The notes below the pieces were generated by a model that was not told the DNA's origin, made no database searches, and saw nothing but the letters and a program-made list of their open reading frames with translations. From Plasticicumulans lactativorans (lineage in GTDB: Bacteria > Pseudomonadota > Gammaproteobacteria > Competibacterales > Competibacteraceae), in assembly GCF_004341245.1 (NCBI RefSeq), contig NZ_SLWY01000017.1, positions 1 to 64,000 on the forward strand: DNA of 64,000 bases. Direction: 5' to 3'. This document shows, piece after piece, positions 27,150 to 35,444 of the stretch. The position numbers and the translations under genes were made by a program. The stretch's first letter is position 1. Every line of letters begins with the position of its first letter.

Positions 27150-28031
27150 TCAGCTGGCGTCGACGAACAGCTCGGCGATGAACTCCTTGACCACGCGGAT
27201 GCGCGCGACGTAGCGCAGGTCCTTGTGCACCACCACCCAGGCGTCGCGCGGCTCGGGGCCGTGCCCGGGCAGGACCTGCACGAGCCCCGGCCAGACCCCG
27301 GCGACGCGGTTCGGCAGCAGGGCGATGCCGAGCCCGCTCGCGGCGGCGGCGGCGCGCGCCACGCCGCCGCTGCAGCGCAGCGCGGTCGGCGCGCCGACCG
27401 CGTGGCGGCTGTGCCAGACCGCCTCGGGGATCAGCGCGAGGTCGTCGGCGTAGCCGATCTGCACGTGCGCCGCGAGGTCTTCGAGACGGGCGAGTGGCGG
27501 TGCGCCCGCCAGGTAGGCGGGCGCGGCGTAGAGGCCGAAGCTCACGCGCCCGACGCGCCGCGCCACCAGGTCGGCGGCGGTGGGCCGGAACAGCCGCAGC
27601 GCGATGTCGGCCTCGCCGCGCAGCAGGTCGGCGGTGGCCGCGGTCAGCTGCAGCACCACCTCGATCGCCGGGTAGCGCACGTGCAGGTCGCGCAGTTGCG
27701 GCGCGATCACCAGCGCGCCGAGGCTCTCCGGCGTCGACACCCGCACGCTGCCGGCGAGGCTGGTGTCGTCGCCGGTCACCGCGCGGCTGGCGGCGTGCGC
27801 CGCCTCGCCCATCGGCGCCACTGCCTGCAGCAGGCGCTCGCCGGCCTCGGTCAGCACCATGCCGCGGGCATGGCGCTGGTACAGGCGCACGCCGAGGCGG
27901 CTCTCCAGCGCGGCGATGCGCCGGCCGACCGTGGGCTGGTTGGTGTCGAGCGCCCGTGCCGCCGCCGACAGGCTGCCGGTTTCGGCGGTGGCGAGGAAGT
28001 AGCGGTAGTCGTCCCAGTCGATCTCGGGCAT
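27150..28031 (-). CDS. LysR-family transcription regulator
   Basis: A 293-residue regulator. The N-terminal winged helix (FLATAETGSLSAAARAL, TNQPTVGRRIAALESRLG) spans residues about 8-65. The rest is a periplasmic-binding-protein-like effector domain. It is close to the VarR/NodD-like branch. It lies 1 base after the aminotransferase gene on the same strand, so the two are co-transcribed and the regulator is downstream. The effector is unknown; amino acid metabolism is a guess from the partner. Confidence 0.9.
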   Translation of the reverse strand: MPEIDWDDYRYFLATAETGSLSAAARALDTNQPTVGRRIAALESRLGVRLYQRHARGMVLTEAGERLLQAVAPMGEAAHAASRAVTGDDTSLAGSVRVSTPESLGALVIAPQLRDLHVRYPAIEVVLQLTAATADLLRGEADIALRLFRPTAADLVARRVGRVSFGLYAAPAYLAGAPPLARLEDLAAHVQIGYADDLALIPEAVWHSRHAVGAPTALRCSGGVARAAAAASGLGIALLPNRVAGVWPGLVQVLPGHGPEPRDAWVVVHKDLRYVARIRVVKEFIAELFVDAS

Positions 28032-28032
28032 G

Positions 28033-29226
28033 TCAGCGCACGTGCGCGACCGGCCACGACCGGCGCGCCTCGGCCTCGGCGTGGTAGGCCCGGATCACCT
28101 CGCCGAGCATGCGCAGGCCGCGGTCGATCTGCTCGGGCGTCGACAGGCTGAAGTTGAGGCGCATCTGCCCCTGGAACGCCGGCGGGTGGGCGTAGAAGGC
28201 ACCGCCCGGCATGAACGCCACCTTGCGCGCCAGCGCGCGTTCGAGCAGCGCGCGCTCGTCGACCTCCTGGCGCAGGCGCACCCAGAAGAACAGCCCGCCG
28301 TGCGGCTGGCTCCAGGTGGCGAGTTCGCCGAGGTGGCGTTCGAGCCCGGCCTGCATCGCATCGCGCTTCTCGCGATAGAACGCGCGCAGGCGGTCGAGGT
28401 GGGCGAGGTAGTCGCCGTCGAGCAGGAAGCGGTTGCACCACCACTGGCCGATGCGGTTGGTGTGCAGGTCGGTGCACTGCTTGATGCGCACCAGGTGCGG
28501 GTGGATGTCGTCCGAGGCCGCGATGAAGCCGATGCGCAGGCCGGGGATGCCGGTCTTCGAGAACGAGCCCATGTACATCCACGGCGCCCCGCCGAGGCGC
28601 CCGGACAGCGGCGTGCGGTCGACCGCTTCGTACATCAGTTCGCGGTAGGGCTCGTCCTCGAGCAGCGCCACGCCGGTTTCGCGCAGCACCTCGGCGACGC
28701 CGGCGCGGTGGCTTTCGGCGTAGCACACGCCCGAGGGGTTCTGGAAGGTGGGGATCAGGTAGACGAACGCCGGGCGCTCGCGCCGGATCAGCTCGCGCAG
28801 CTGCTGCGGGTCGATGCCCTGCGGCGTCAGCGGCAGTTCGAGCATGCGCGCGCCGAAGAAGCGGAACGCCTGCAGCGCGGCGAGGTAGCTCGGCGCCTCC
28901 ACGGCGACCGGGGTGTCGGGATCGATGAAGAGCTTGGTGACGAGGTCGAGGCCCTGCTGCGAGCCCGAGGTGATCAGCACCCGCTCGGGCGGCACGCGCA
29001 GCCCGATGCCGGTGAGCTGCCGCGCGATGGTCTCGCGCAGCTCCGGCTCGCCGTCGGTGGTGCCGTACTGGCTCAGGCTCGCCGGCAGTTCGCGCAGGTC
29101 GAGGGGCGGCATGGCCTCGCGCGCGGGCAGGCCGCCGGCGAAGGAGATCACGTCGGGTTGCTGGGTCAGCGCGAGCAGTTCACGGATCAGCGAACTGGTG
29201 AGGCGTTCGATGCGGACGGAGAACAT
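28033..29226 (-). CDS. PLP-dependent aminotransferase (2-aminoadipate/MocR-catalytic type)
   Basis: A 397-residue class I/II aminotransferase. Landmarks are ISFAGGLPAREAMP at the N-terminus, LITSGSQQGLDLVTKLF, YLIPTFQNPSGVCY and the PLP-lysine motif GSFSKTGIPGLRIGF. This is the fold of LysN (2-aminoadipate aminotransferase) and of MocR C-terminal domains, without the MocR winged helix. The likely substrates are 2-aminoadipate or branched/aromatic amino acids. It starts well (MFSVRIERLTSSLIREL) and shares an operon with the LysR gene. Confidence 0.88.
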   Translation of the reverse strand: MFSVRIERLTSSLIRELLALTQQPDVISFAGGLPAREAMPPLDLRELPASLSQYGTTDGEPELRETIARQLTGIGLRVPPERVLITSGSQQGLDLVTKLFIDPDTPVAVEAPSYLAALQAFRFFGARMLELPLTPQGIDPQQLRELIRRERPAFVYLIPTFQNPSGVCYAESHRAGVAEVLRETGVALLEDEPYRELMYEAVDRTPLSGRLGGAPWMYMGSFSKTGIPGLRIGFIAASDDIHPHLVRIKQCTDLHTNRIGQWWCNRFLLDGDYLAHLDRLRAFYREKRDAMQAGLERHLGELATWSQPHGGLFFWVRLRQEVDERALLERALARKVAFMPGGAFYAHPPAFQGQMRLNFSLSTPEQIDRGLRMLGEVIRAYHAEAEARRSWPVAHVR

Positions 29227-29307
29227 GGGAGAGCCCTGCGGTACAACCGGATTTCCTACCTAACCCGAGGCCGCGCGCGCATGCAAGCAGCAGATGCGCG
29301 GCCGCCG

Positions 29308-30321
29308 TCAGGCGCGGCCGAGTGCGGCGCGGATACGCGCGCGGTCACGCGCCCGCGAGGCGCGCAGCGCCCAGAATCCGGCGAACACCGTGCGCAGATC
29401 GGCGAATGCGCGGCGGCGCTCATCGGGATCGGCGTTCACCCGGCGCAGGTCGAGTGCGAACTTCACCAGCGTCAGCAGGGTATTGAGCCAGAACCAGCGC
29501 GTCGGCTTCTTCAGGATCAGGCCGTAGTTGGCGCGGCGCTGTGCCGAACGGCGGAATGCATCGAGCCCGCGGTAGGTGGCGTGCCAATGAAAGGCCTGCG
29601 CCCGCACCGCCACCGCCGGCGGATAGCCGGCGAGGTAGCTGCGCCGGCAGAGGTCATTGTCCTCGCCGAAGAAGAAGAACAACTCGTCGAACCAGCCGAC
29701 CCGTTCGAGCATGTCGCGCGACAGCAGCATGATCGCGCCCGACAGGTACTCGATCGGGTAGTGGCGCTGCAATTCGGCGGCAGCCGGCGGCTCCTCGCGC
29801 AGGGCGCCGGTGTGGCGGACGAACCAGTAGCAGCCGGGTTCGACGCGGTCCCCTTCACGATTCACGTGCAGAGGCGATACCGGGCCGAGGCGGGGTTCGG
29901 CGAGCGATACCAGAACCATCTCGGCCAGGGCGCCGTCGAGCAGTTCGACGTCGGGGTTCAGGATCAGTACGTAATCGACATCTTCGGCGAGCGCGGCGCG
30001 GATCCCCGCGTTGCAGGCAACCGCGTAGCCACGATTGGCGCCGAGTGGAATCGGCGTCACGCGCAGCGGCGTGTCGAGCGCGGCAACGTGCGCCAGCGTG
30101 CCGTCCGTGGAGCCGTTGTCGACCACGTAGACGCGCAGGTCGACCTTGTCCTGGCGGCCGAGGCCACGGAAGCAGTCGTCGAGCCAGCGCTCGCTGTTGT
30201 AGGTGACCAGCACGGCGCCGACGCGCACCTGTCGCAGACGCTCGCGCTCGGCGGGGTCGATGCTGGCGCGGGCGCGCTGCGCCAGCAGGCGCGCCTCGAG
30301 GGGTTTGACGGGCGAATTCAT
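29308..30321 (-). CDS. Family 2 glycosyltransferase (rhamnosyltransferase-like)
   Basis: A 337-residue GT-A fold enzyme. The nucleotide-sugar motif VGAVLVTYNSERWLDDC begins the domain, VVDNGSTDGT follows, and ILNPDVELLDG supplies the DXD-like element. GWFDELFFFFGEDNDLCRR is the acceptor/catalytic motif of WbbL/RfbF-like rhamnosyltransferases. The C-terminus has an amphipathic or membrane-associated helix. The start at 30321 is chosen because GGGAG lies 8 bases upstream; an in-frame ATG at 30336 lacks a site. Probable role in surface polysaccharide synthesis. Confidence 0.87.
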   Translation of the reverse strand: MNSPVKPLEARLLAQRARASIDPAERERLRQVRVGAVLVTYNSERWLDDCFRGLGRQDKVDLRVYVVDNGSTDGTLAHVAALDTPLRVTPIPLGANRGYAVACNAGIRAALAEDVDYVLILNPDVELLDGALAEMVLVSLAEPRLGPVSPLHVNREGDRVEPGCYWFVRHTGALREEPPAAAELQRHYPIEYLSGAIMLLSRDMLERVGWFDELFFFFGEDNDLCRRSYLAGYPPAVAVRAQAFHWHATYRGLDAFRRSAQRRANYGLILKKPTRWFWLNTLLTLVKFALDLRRVNADPDERRRAFADLRTVFAGFWALRASRARDRARIRAALGRA

Positions 30322-30468
30322 GTACGGCACTCCCAATGCGCACGCGGGGGTTGGGGGCGCTCGCCCCGGAGTCGCGCGGCACGGAGTCTATCGGGCGCCC
30401 GCGGACCGCGGGCGCCCTCCGATCCGCGCGCGACAACACGTGACCTTCTGCCGTGCGCCCCGGGCTCG

Positions 30469-30735
30469 TCAGTCCTGGCCGCCGCGCCACGCCGCGGCCC
30501 AGTCCTCGCGGCGCGGCAGTTGCAGGAACCAGCCCTTGTCGGCGAGCTGGCGGCGTACCTCGTCGACGTCCTCGTGGGCGAGCCGGCGCTGCGGCGTGAG
30601 CTCCAGGTCCATCACGTGGACGAGCCCGCCGAGCGCGCTGCGCAGCGCCGGCGGCAGGTCGTCGAAGGCATCCTTGCGGGCAAGGTAGAGGTAGGTGTCG
30701 GGCCGCTTGCGGCTCCTGTAGATCGCGCACTGCAT
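30469..30735 (-). CDS. ycgL: YcgL-domain protein
   Basis: An 88-residue protein of the YcgL family: CAIYRSRKRPDTYLYLARKD at the start, FDDLPPALRSALGG in the middle and EVRRQLADKGWFLQLP at the end. YcgL proteins are essentially gammaproteobacterial and have unknown function. The ATG at 30735 gives the canonical MQCAIYRS start. It is divergent from the second carbonic anhydrase, with 73 bases between the start codons. No strong ribosome binding site is visible. Confidence 0.85.
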   Translation of the reverse strand: MQCAIYRSRKRPDTYLYLARKDAFDDLPPALRSALGGLVHVMDLELTPQRRLAHEDVDEVRRQLADKGWFLQLPRREDWAAAWRGGQD

Positions 30736-30808
30736 GGGTATGGGGTCTCGTGGCACTCGGTGGCGGGCTTCCCCTATGATGCCGCTTCAGCCAGTCGAGG
30801 AGGAACGC

Positions 30809-31450
30809 ATGGTGTCGACCGTCGACAACCTGATCCAGGGTTTCCAGCGCTTCCGCGCCCGCTATTTCGAACGCGACCGCGAACTTTTCCAGCAACTCGC
30901 CCACCAGGGCCAGGCGCCACGCACCCTGGTGATCGCCTGCTCGGACTCGCGCGTCGATCCGGCGATCATCACCGACGCCGCGCCGGGCGACCTGTTCGTG
31001 ATCCGCAACGTCGCCAACCTGATGCCGCCGGCCGAGGAAGGCGGTGGCCTGCACGGCACCAGCGCCGCGCTGGAGTTCGCCGTGTGCGACCTCGGCGTGG
31101 AGAACATCGTCGTGCTCGGCCACGGCCACTGCGGCGGCATCCATGCGCTGCTCACCGGTGGCGGCGAGGGCGGCTACATCGCACCGTGGGTGGGCATCGC
31201 CGCGCGCGCGCGCGACCGCGTGCTGGCCCGCTGGCCCGACGCCACGCCGGCGTTCCAGCAGCGCGCCTGCGAACGCATGGCGATCCTGGTGTCGCTGGAG
31301 AACCTGATGACCTTCGACTTCGTGCGCGCCGGCGTGGAAGCCGGTCGGCTGAAGCTGTTCGGCTGGTACTTCGACATCGAGAACGGCGAGCTGATGCAGT
31401 ACGACCTCGAGACCAAGCGCTTCCACGACCTGTATCTCGGCTGGGAGTGA
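30809..31450 (+). CDS. Beta-class carbonic anhydrase (second copy)
   Basis: A 213-residue CO2/bicarbonate enzyme. The zinc site is intact: C44 with the D46/R48 dyad in CSDSRVDP, and H105, C108 in LGHGHCGGIH. VIRNVANLMPP and GWYFDIENGEL are conserved. The ATG at 30809 is chosen for the GAGGAGGA ribosome binding site. It differs clearly from the copy at 4855 (ordinary ACSDSRV here against GCCDSRV there), so it is a separate paralogue. Monocistronic, convergent with fba. Confidence 0.94.
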   Translation: MVSTVDNLIQGFQRFRARYFERDRELFQQLAHQGQAPRTLVIACSDSRVDPAIITDAAPGDLFVIRNVANLMPPAEEGGGLHGTSAALEFAVCDLGVENIVVLGHGHCGGIHALLTGGGEGGYIAPWVGIAARARDRVLARWPDATPAFQQRACERMAILVSLENLMTFDFVRAGVEAGRLKLFGWYFDIENGELMQYDLETKRFHDLYLGWE

Positions 31451-31451
31451 A

Positions 31452-31498
31452 CCGCCCCCGCCGCGCGCGGCGGCAGGGGCGGCAGGGGCGGCAGGGGC
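31452..31498. terminator. GC hairpin with three 9-bp tandem repeats
   Basis: GCCGCGCG with CGGC-rich complement makes a hairpin from about 31455, and GGCAGGGGC is tandemly repeated three times without mismatch (31472-31480, 31481-31489, 31490-31498). It lies between the convergent carbonic anhydrase and fba genes, so it probably acts as a terminator. There is no T-run. Confidence 0.45.
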
Positions 31499-32563
31499 TC
31501 AGCGTACCTGCGGGTCGAGTTCGCCGCTCTGGTAGCGCGCGGTCATCGCCTCGAGGCCCAGCGTCCTGATCTTCGACGCCTGGCCGGCGGTGCCGAAGGC
31601 CTCGTAACGCGCCGCGCAGATGCCCCGCATCGCCTTGACGGTCTCGCCGAGGTACTTGCGCGGGTCGAACTCCTTGGGGTGCTCGGCGAGGTAGCGGCGG
31701 ATCGTGCCGGTGCTCGCCATGCGCAGGTCGGTGTCGATGTTGATCTTGCGCACGCCGTGCCTGATGCCCTCGACGATCTCCTCGACCGGCACGCCGTAGG
31801 TCTGGCCGAGGTCGCCGCCGTACTGGTTGATGATCGCGAGCCAGTCCTGCGGCACCGAACTCGAGCCGTGCATCACCAGGTGGGTGCCGGGGATGCGCGC
31901 GTGGATCTCCTTGATGCGCTGGATCGCCAGCACGTCGCCGGTCGGCGGGCGGGAGAACTTGTAGGCGCCGTGGCTGGTGCCGATGGCGATGGCGAGCGCA
32001 TCGACGCCGGTCGCCTTGACGAACTGCGCCGCCTCCTCCGGGTCGGTGAGCAGCTGCGAATGGTCGAGCTTGCCCTCGGCGCCGATGCCGTCCTCCTCGC
32101 CGGCCATGCCGGTTTCGAGCGAGCCGAGGCAGCCCAGCTCACCCTCCACCGACACCCCGCAGGCGTGCGCCATCTCGACGGTGCGGCGGGTGACGTCGAC
32201 GTTGTAATCGTAGCTCATCGGCGTCTTGCCGTCCTCGCCGAGCGAACCGTCCATCATCACCGACGAGAAGCCGAGCTGGATCGAGCGCTGGCACACCGCC
32301 GGCGAGGTGCCATGGTCCTGGTGCATGCAGATCGGAATCTGCGGCCACTCCTCGATCGCCGCCAGGATCAGGTGGCGGATGAAGGCCGCGCCCGCGTACT
32401 TGCGGGCGCCGGCCGAGGCCTGGACGATCACCGGGCTGTCGGTCGCCACCGCGGCCTCCATCACCGCGCGCAGCTGTTCGAGGTTGTTGACGTTGAAGGC
32501 CGGCACGCCGTAGCCGTGTTCGGCGGCGTGGTCCAGCAACTGGCGCAACGTGATCAGGGGCAT
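31499..32563 (-). CDS. fba: Class II fructose-bisphosphate aldolase
   Basis: A 354-residue zinc-dependent aldolase of glycolysis/gluconeogenesis and the Calvin-type pathway. Zinc and substrate motifs are visible: [61 protein letters not shown] and [10 protein letters not shown]. The sequence is of the long class IIB type (FbaA, CbbA-like) that has the GEDGKTP insertion region. It is last in the tkt-epd-pgk run. The ATG at 32563 is preceded by an acceptable GGAGA box. Confidence 0.95.
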   Translation of the reverse strand: MPLITLRQLLDHAAEHGYGVPAFNVNNLEQLRAVMEAAVATDSPVIVQASAGARKYAGAAFIRHLILAAIEEWPQIPICMHQDHGTSPAVCQRSIQLGFSSVMMDGSLGEDGKTPMSYDYNVDVTRRTVEMAHACGVSVEGELGCLGSLETGMAGEEDGIGAEGKLDHSQLLTDPEEAAQFVKATGVDALAIAIGTSHGAYKFSRPPTGDVLAIQRIKEIHARIPGTHLVMHGSSSVPQDWLAIINQYGGDLGQTYGVPVEEIVEGIRHGVRKINIDTDLRMASTGTIRRYLAEHPKEFDPRKYLGETVKAMRGICAARYEAFGTAGQASKIRTLGLEAMTARYQSGELDPQVR

Positions 32564-32604
32564 CGGAAGTCTCCAGACACGCGGACGGCGCCCGCCCGCG
32601 ACGG

Positions 32605-33120
32605 TTAGTGCTTGGCTTTCGCCATGGTCGTTTCCGGCATCATCGACGAGTGATGCTCGACGATCAGCCACTGGTCGCCGATCTTGCGGTAGACGAAGGT
32701 GTAACGCGCCGGCACCTTGCCCTTCCTGGTGTCGAACACGTAGGTACCGGCATCGATCGCGATGTCGCCGAAGACGCGGATGTTGCTCTCGGTGATCGTG
32801 CCCTGTGGCTTGGCCTGCAGGAAGTGGACGAAGTAGTCACGCAGTTCGTCGGGCGTGTGCCGCACGCGGTCTGACAGCGTCGGCAGCAGGATCGCGTCGG
32901 GCGCGTAGTTCGCCAGCACCGCTTCCGGGTCGCCGGTCGCCAGCGAGCGGTTCCAGCGCTCGAACAGCGCGGCGATCTCGGCCTTGGCCTGCGGCGTCGC
33001 CACCATTACCGACGGCGTCGTGCCGGACGCCGGGGCAGTGCCGGCGCAGCCGGTCGCGAGCACGAGCGGCAGCAGCACGGCGGCCACGGCGGCCACGGCG
33101 GAATGCGGTCTGCAGTTCAT
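32605..33120 (-). CDS. SnoaL/DUF4440-like lipoprotein
   Basis: A 171-residue exported protein. The lipobox LATGC ends at C25, so it is probably a lipoprotein. The remainder is an NTF2-like (SnoaL/CaMKII-association) domain: [37 protein letters not shown], then [23 protein letters not shown] near the end. Proteins of this type (SgcJ/EcaC group) bind small ligands or act as isomerases, but the role is unknown. It sits between pgk and fba on the same strand, an unusual insertion in this glycolytic operon. Confidence 0.82.
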   Translation of the reverse strand: MNCRPHSAVAAVAAVLLPLVLATGCAGTAPASGTTPSVMVATPQAKAEIAALFERWNRSLATGDPEAVLANYAPDAILLPTLSDRVRHTPDELRDYFVHFLQAKPQGTITESNIRVFGDIAIDAGTYVFDTRKGKVPARYTFVYRKIGDQWLIVEHHSSMMPETTMAKAKH

Positions 33121-33189
33121 CGGGTCTCTCCTTGAAACGAACGGGATACGCGCGGGCCGACGCGCCCGGCGCCGGCCCGTAAGGCGAGG

Positions 33190-34374
33190 TCAGGCCGCCG
33201 CGGCGCGGCGCTCCAGCACCTCGATCGCCGGCAGGCTCCGTCCTTCGAGGAATTCGAGGAAGGCGCCGCCGCCGGTGGAGATATAGCCGATCTGGTCGGC
33301 GATACCGTACTTGGCGATGGCGGCGAGGGTGTCGCCACCGCCGGCGATGGAGAACGCGCTCGCATGCGCGATCGCCGAGGCGAGCATCTTGGTGCCGCCG
33401 CCGAACTGGTCGAACTCGAACACCCCGACCGGGCCGTTCCAGACGATGGTGCCGGCGTGGGCGATGATCTCGGCGAACTTCGCCGCGGTCTTCGGGCCGA
33501 CGTCGAGGATCAGGTCGCGCGGCTGCACGGCGTCGGCGGGGACCTTGTTGGCGCGGGCGAGCGCCGAAACCTCGTCGGCGACCACCACGTCCACCGGCAG
33601 CGGCACCTCGGCGCCGCGCGCCTTCATCAGGTCGATGATCGCCTGCGCCTCGCCGACCAACTCGGGTTCGGCCAGCGAGCGGCCGATGCGCAGGCCCGAG
33701 GCGAGCATGAAGGTGTTGGCGATGCCGCCGCCGACGATCAGGCCGTCGACCTTCGCCGCCAGCGAACGCAGGATGGTGAGCTTGGTGCTGACCTTGCTGC
33801 CGCCGACGATCGCCACCAGCGGCCGCGCCGGCTGGTGCAGCGCGCGCGTCAGCGCGTCGATCTCGGCGGCGAGCAGCGGGCCGGCGCAGGCGACCGGCGC
33901 GAACCTGGCCATGCCGTACGTGGTGGCCTCGGCCCGGTGCGCGGTGCCGAAGGCGTCATTGGCGTAGACGTCGCACAGCCGCGCCATCCGCTGCGCGAGC
34001 GCGTCGCTGTTCTGCTTCTCGCCGACGTTGCAGCGGCAGTTCTCCAGCAGCACGACCTCGCCGGGGGCGACCGTGACGCCGTCGACCCAGTCCTTCACCA
34101 GTGGCACCGGCCGCCCCAGCAACTCGCCGATGCGCACGGCGATCGGCGCCAGCGAGTCCTCGGGCGAGCACGCGCCCTCGGTCGGCCGGCCCAGGTGCGA
34201 GGTCACCATCACCGCCGCGCCACGCTCGAGCGCCATCGCGATGCCCGGCACCGAGGCGCGGATGCGGGTGTCGTCGGTGATGCGGCCGCTGTCGTCCTGC
34301 GGCACGTTGAGGTCGGCGCGGATGAACACGCGTTTGCCGGCGAGCTCCAGGTCCTCGAGTTTCAGCACTTTCAT
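33190..34374 (-). CDS. pgk: Phosphoglycerate kinase
   Basis: A 394-residue glycolytic kinase (1,3-bisphosphoglycerate + ADP to 3-phosphoglycerate + ATP). Characteristic segments are [55 protein letters not shown] and the nucleotide site [15 protein letters not shown], ending in [10 protein letters not shown] and [13 protein letters not shown]. Complete and of normal length. It lies 15 bases downstream of epd and is co-transcribed with it. Confidence 0.97.
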   Translation of the reverse strand: MKVLKLEDLELAGKRVFIRADLNVPQDDSGRITDDTRIRASVPGIAMALERGAAVMVTSHLGRPTEGACSPEDSLAPIAVRIGELLGRPVPLVKDWVDGVTVAPGEVVLLENCRCNVGEKQNSDALAQRMARLCDVYANDAFGTAHRAEATTYGMARFAPVACAGPLLAAEIDALTRALHQPARPLVAIVGGSKVSTKLTILRSLAAKVDGLIVGGGIANTFMLASGLRIGRSLAEPELVGEAQAIIDLMKARGAEVPLPVDVVVADEVSALARANKVPADAVQPRDLILDVGPKTAAKFAEIIAHAGTIVWNGPVGVFEFDQFGGGTKMLASAIAHASAFSIAGGGDTLAAIAKYGIADQIGYISTGGGAFLEFLEGRSLPAIEVLERRAAAA

Positions 34375-34389
34375 GGCGTGGCTTCCGGG

Positions 34390-35430
34390 TCATGGGGAAC
34401 GGGTGTTGACGCGGCCGAGCCAGTGCGCGGCGACGTCGAGCATGCGGTTGGCGAAGCCCCACTCGTTGTCGAACCAGATCAGCAGGTTCACGAGCCGCGC
34501 GCCGCTCAGGCGCGTGAGGCTGCCGTCGACGACGCCGGAGCGGGCGTCGTGGTTGAAGTCGGTGGAGGCATGCGGCAGCTCGGTGTAGCCGAGCAGCCCG
34601 GCGAGCGGGCCGGCGCCGGCGGCGGCGCGCAGCGCCGCGTTGACCTCGGCGACGCTGCTGTCGCGGGCGAGCTGCAGCGTGGTGTCGAGCGCCGAGACGT
34701 TGAGCGTCGGCACGCGCACCGCCTTGGTCTCGATGCGCCCGTGCAGCTCGGGCATCAGGCGGTCGATGCCGCGCGCGAGCCCGGTCGACACCGGCACGAT
34801 CGACTGCATCGCCGAGCGCGTGCGGCGCAGGTCGGCCTGGTGGTAGCCGTCGAGCAGCGGCTGGTCGTTCATCACCGAGTGCAGCGTGGTGATGTGGCCG
34901 TGGCGGATGCCGAAGGCCGCGTGCAGCACCCGCAGCACCGGCACGATCGCGTTGGTGGTGCACGAGGCCGCCGACACCACGCGCTCGCTGCCGTCGAGGC
35001 GTTCGTGGTTGACGCCGTAGACGATGGTCGCGTCGACGTCGGCGGCGCTCGCCAGCGGGTGCGACACCAGCACGCGCGGCGCGCCGGCGGCGAGGTAGCG
35101 GTCGGCCTGCGCGCGCTGCTGGAAGCTGCCCGAGCACTCCAGCAGCAGGTCGAGCCCGAGCGCGCCCCAGTCCACCTCGCAGGCGTCGCGGGCGTGGAAC
35201 ACCGGGATCGCGCGCCCGCCGACCAGGAGCGCGCCGTCCTCCACGCCCACCTCGGCCGGGAAGCGCCCGTGGGTCGAATCGAAGCGCGTCAGGTAGGCCA
35301 TGCTCGGCAGGTCGGCCGCCGGCTCGTCGATGGCGACGACCTGGAGCCACTGCTGCCAGCCGCGCTCGTGCAACGCCCGCAGCACGCAGCGGCCGATGCG
35401 GCCGTAGCCGTTGATGGCGATGCGGGGCAT
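34390..35430 (-). CDS. epd: Erythrose-4-phosphate/glyceraldehyde-3-phosphate dehydrogenase (Epd type)
   Basis: A 346-residue NAD-dependent dehydrogenase. The Rossmann motif INGYGRIGRCVLRAL starts it, and the catalytic Cys is in SAASCTTNAIVPVL. The segments LHSVMNDQPLLDGYHQADLRR and ELPHASTDFNHDARSGVVDGS match E. coli Epd (erythrose-4-phosphate dehydrogenase, pyridoxal phosphate synthesis) better than GapA. In organisms with only this enzyme it can serve as GAPDH, and here no gapA is in the window. It is 14 bases after tkt and 15 before pgk. Confidence 0.85.
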   Translation of the reverse strand: MPRIAINGYGRIGRCVLRALHERGWQQWLQVVAIDEPAADLPSMAYLTRFDSTHGRFPAEVGVEDGALLVGGRAIPVFHARDACEVDWGALGLDLLLECSGSFQQRAQADRYLAAGAPRVLVSHPLASAADVDATIVYGVNHERLDGSERVVSAASCTTNAIVPVLRVLHAAFGIRHGHITTLHSVMNDQPLLDGYHQADLRRTRSAMQSIVPVSTGLARGIDRLMPELHGRIETKAVRVPTLNVSALDTTLQLARDSSVAEVNAALRAAAGAGPLAGLLGYTELPHASTDFNHDARSGVVDGSLTRLSGARLVNLLIWFDNEWGFANRMLDVAAHWLGRVNTRSP

Positions 35431-35444
35431 GGCGCCGCCGGCTC

